Part shown: positions 6,598 through 6,736 of the stretch, piece by piece
Layout of the letters: every line of letters starts with the position of its first letter
How positions within the stretch are numbered: the stretch's first letter is position 1
NCBI GenBank assembly: GCA_031381645.1
Contig: JANMYB010000080.1
Location: 1 to 6,736, forward strand
Source: Methylotenera_A sp031381645
GTDB taxonomy: Bacteria; Pseudomonadota; Gammaproteobacteria; Burkholderiales; Methylophilaceae
DNA length: 6,736 nucleotides
Direction: 5' to 3'
Notes under the pieces: generated by a model
What the model was told of the DNA's origin: nothing
Seen by the model: only the letters and a program-made list of their open reading frames with translations
Databases searched by the model: none
Made by a program: the position numbers and the translations under genes

Positions 6598-6736
6598 ATG
6601 GCAAAAGGCAAATTCGAACGTACCAAGCCGCACGTGAACGTGGGCACCATTGGACACGTGGATCATGGTAAAACAACATTAACGGCAGCGATTACGACGA
6701 TTCTTGCTAAAAAATTTGGTGGCGAAGCTAAGGCTT
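6598..6736 (+). CDS. tuf: Elongation factor Tu (3'-truncated by window edge)
   Basis: EF-Tu delivers aminoacyl-tRNA to the ribosomal A-site as a GTP-bound ternary complex. Only the first 46 codons (of about 396 in the family) are in the window, and the frame is open to the edge. The start MAKGKFERTKPHVNVGTIGH is typical, followed by the G1 P-loop GHVDHGKT at 19-26 (Lys25 binds the phosphates) and LTAAITTILAKKFGGEAKA, a betaproteobacterial-style N-terminus. The start is fixed by the conserved MAK and by AAAGGA 8 nt upstream. Its place as last of rpsL-rpsG-fusA-tuf is the classical str order. Betaproteobacteria often carry a second, nearly identical tuf elsewhere; that cannot be judged here. 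Confidence 0.98.
   Translation, partial: MAKGKFERTKPHVNVGTIGHVDHGKTTLTAAITTILAKKFGGEAKA

Overview
The window is a contiguous piece of a core housekeeping locus: the 3' three-quarters of rpoC (RNA polymerase beta' subunit), then the 'str' operon rpsL (S12), rpsG (S7), fusA (EF-G), and the first 46 codons of tuf (EF-Tu). All genes are on the + strand and no frame is broken. The direct junction of rpoC with rpsL-rpsG-fusA-tuf, the proteobacterial insertion (SI3) in beta', the 156-residue S7 and the EF-Tu N-terminus all point to a betaproteobacterium. The moderately low GC (estimated by eye in the mid-40s percent, not computed) suggests a methylotroph of the Methylophilaceae, such as Methylotenera. 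The family assignment is an inference and not a proven call.

Layout: 2-3295 rpoC (5' end cut off at about E. coli residue 332); 3296-3450 a 155-nt gap with a near-consensus sigma70 promoter (TTGACA-17 bp-TAGAAT) and an AU-rich leader; 3451-3834 rpsL; 3835-3927 a 93-nt gap with small dyads, at the position where E. coli carries its S7 autoregulatory site; 3928-4398 rpsG; 4399-4469 a 71-nt gap with a strong match to the rRNA antitermination element boxA; 4470-6560 fusA, starting with GTG; 6561-6597 a 37-nt gap; 6598-6736 tuf (3' end cut off). No stretch above 300 bases lacks a gene.

How it works together: beta' completes the core RNA polymerase. S12 and S7 are 30S proteins of the decoding centre and head. 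EF-G and EF-Tu are the two elongation GTPases. The str genes probably share one transcript from the promoter at 3335-3363, perhaps topped up by read-through from rpoBC, since no convincing intrinsic terminator separates them.

I found no novel system, mobile element, CRISPR array or RNA gene. The observation most worth a second look is the boxA-like sequence upstream of fusA (4422-4438). It would suggest Nus-factor (NusB/S10) action inside a ribosomal-protein operon.
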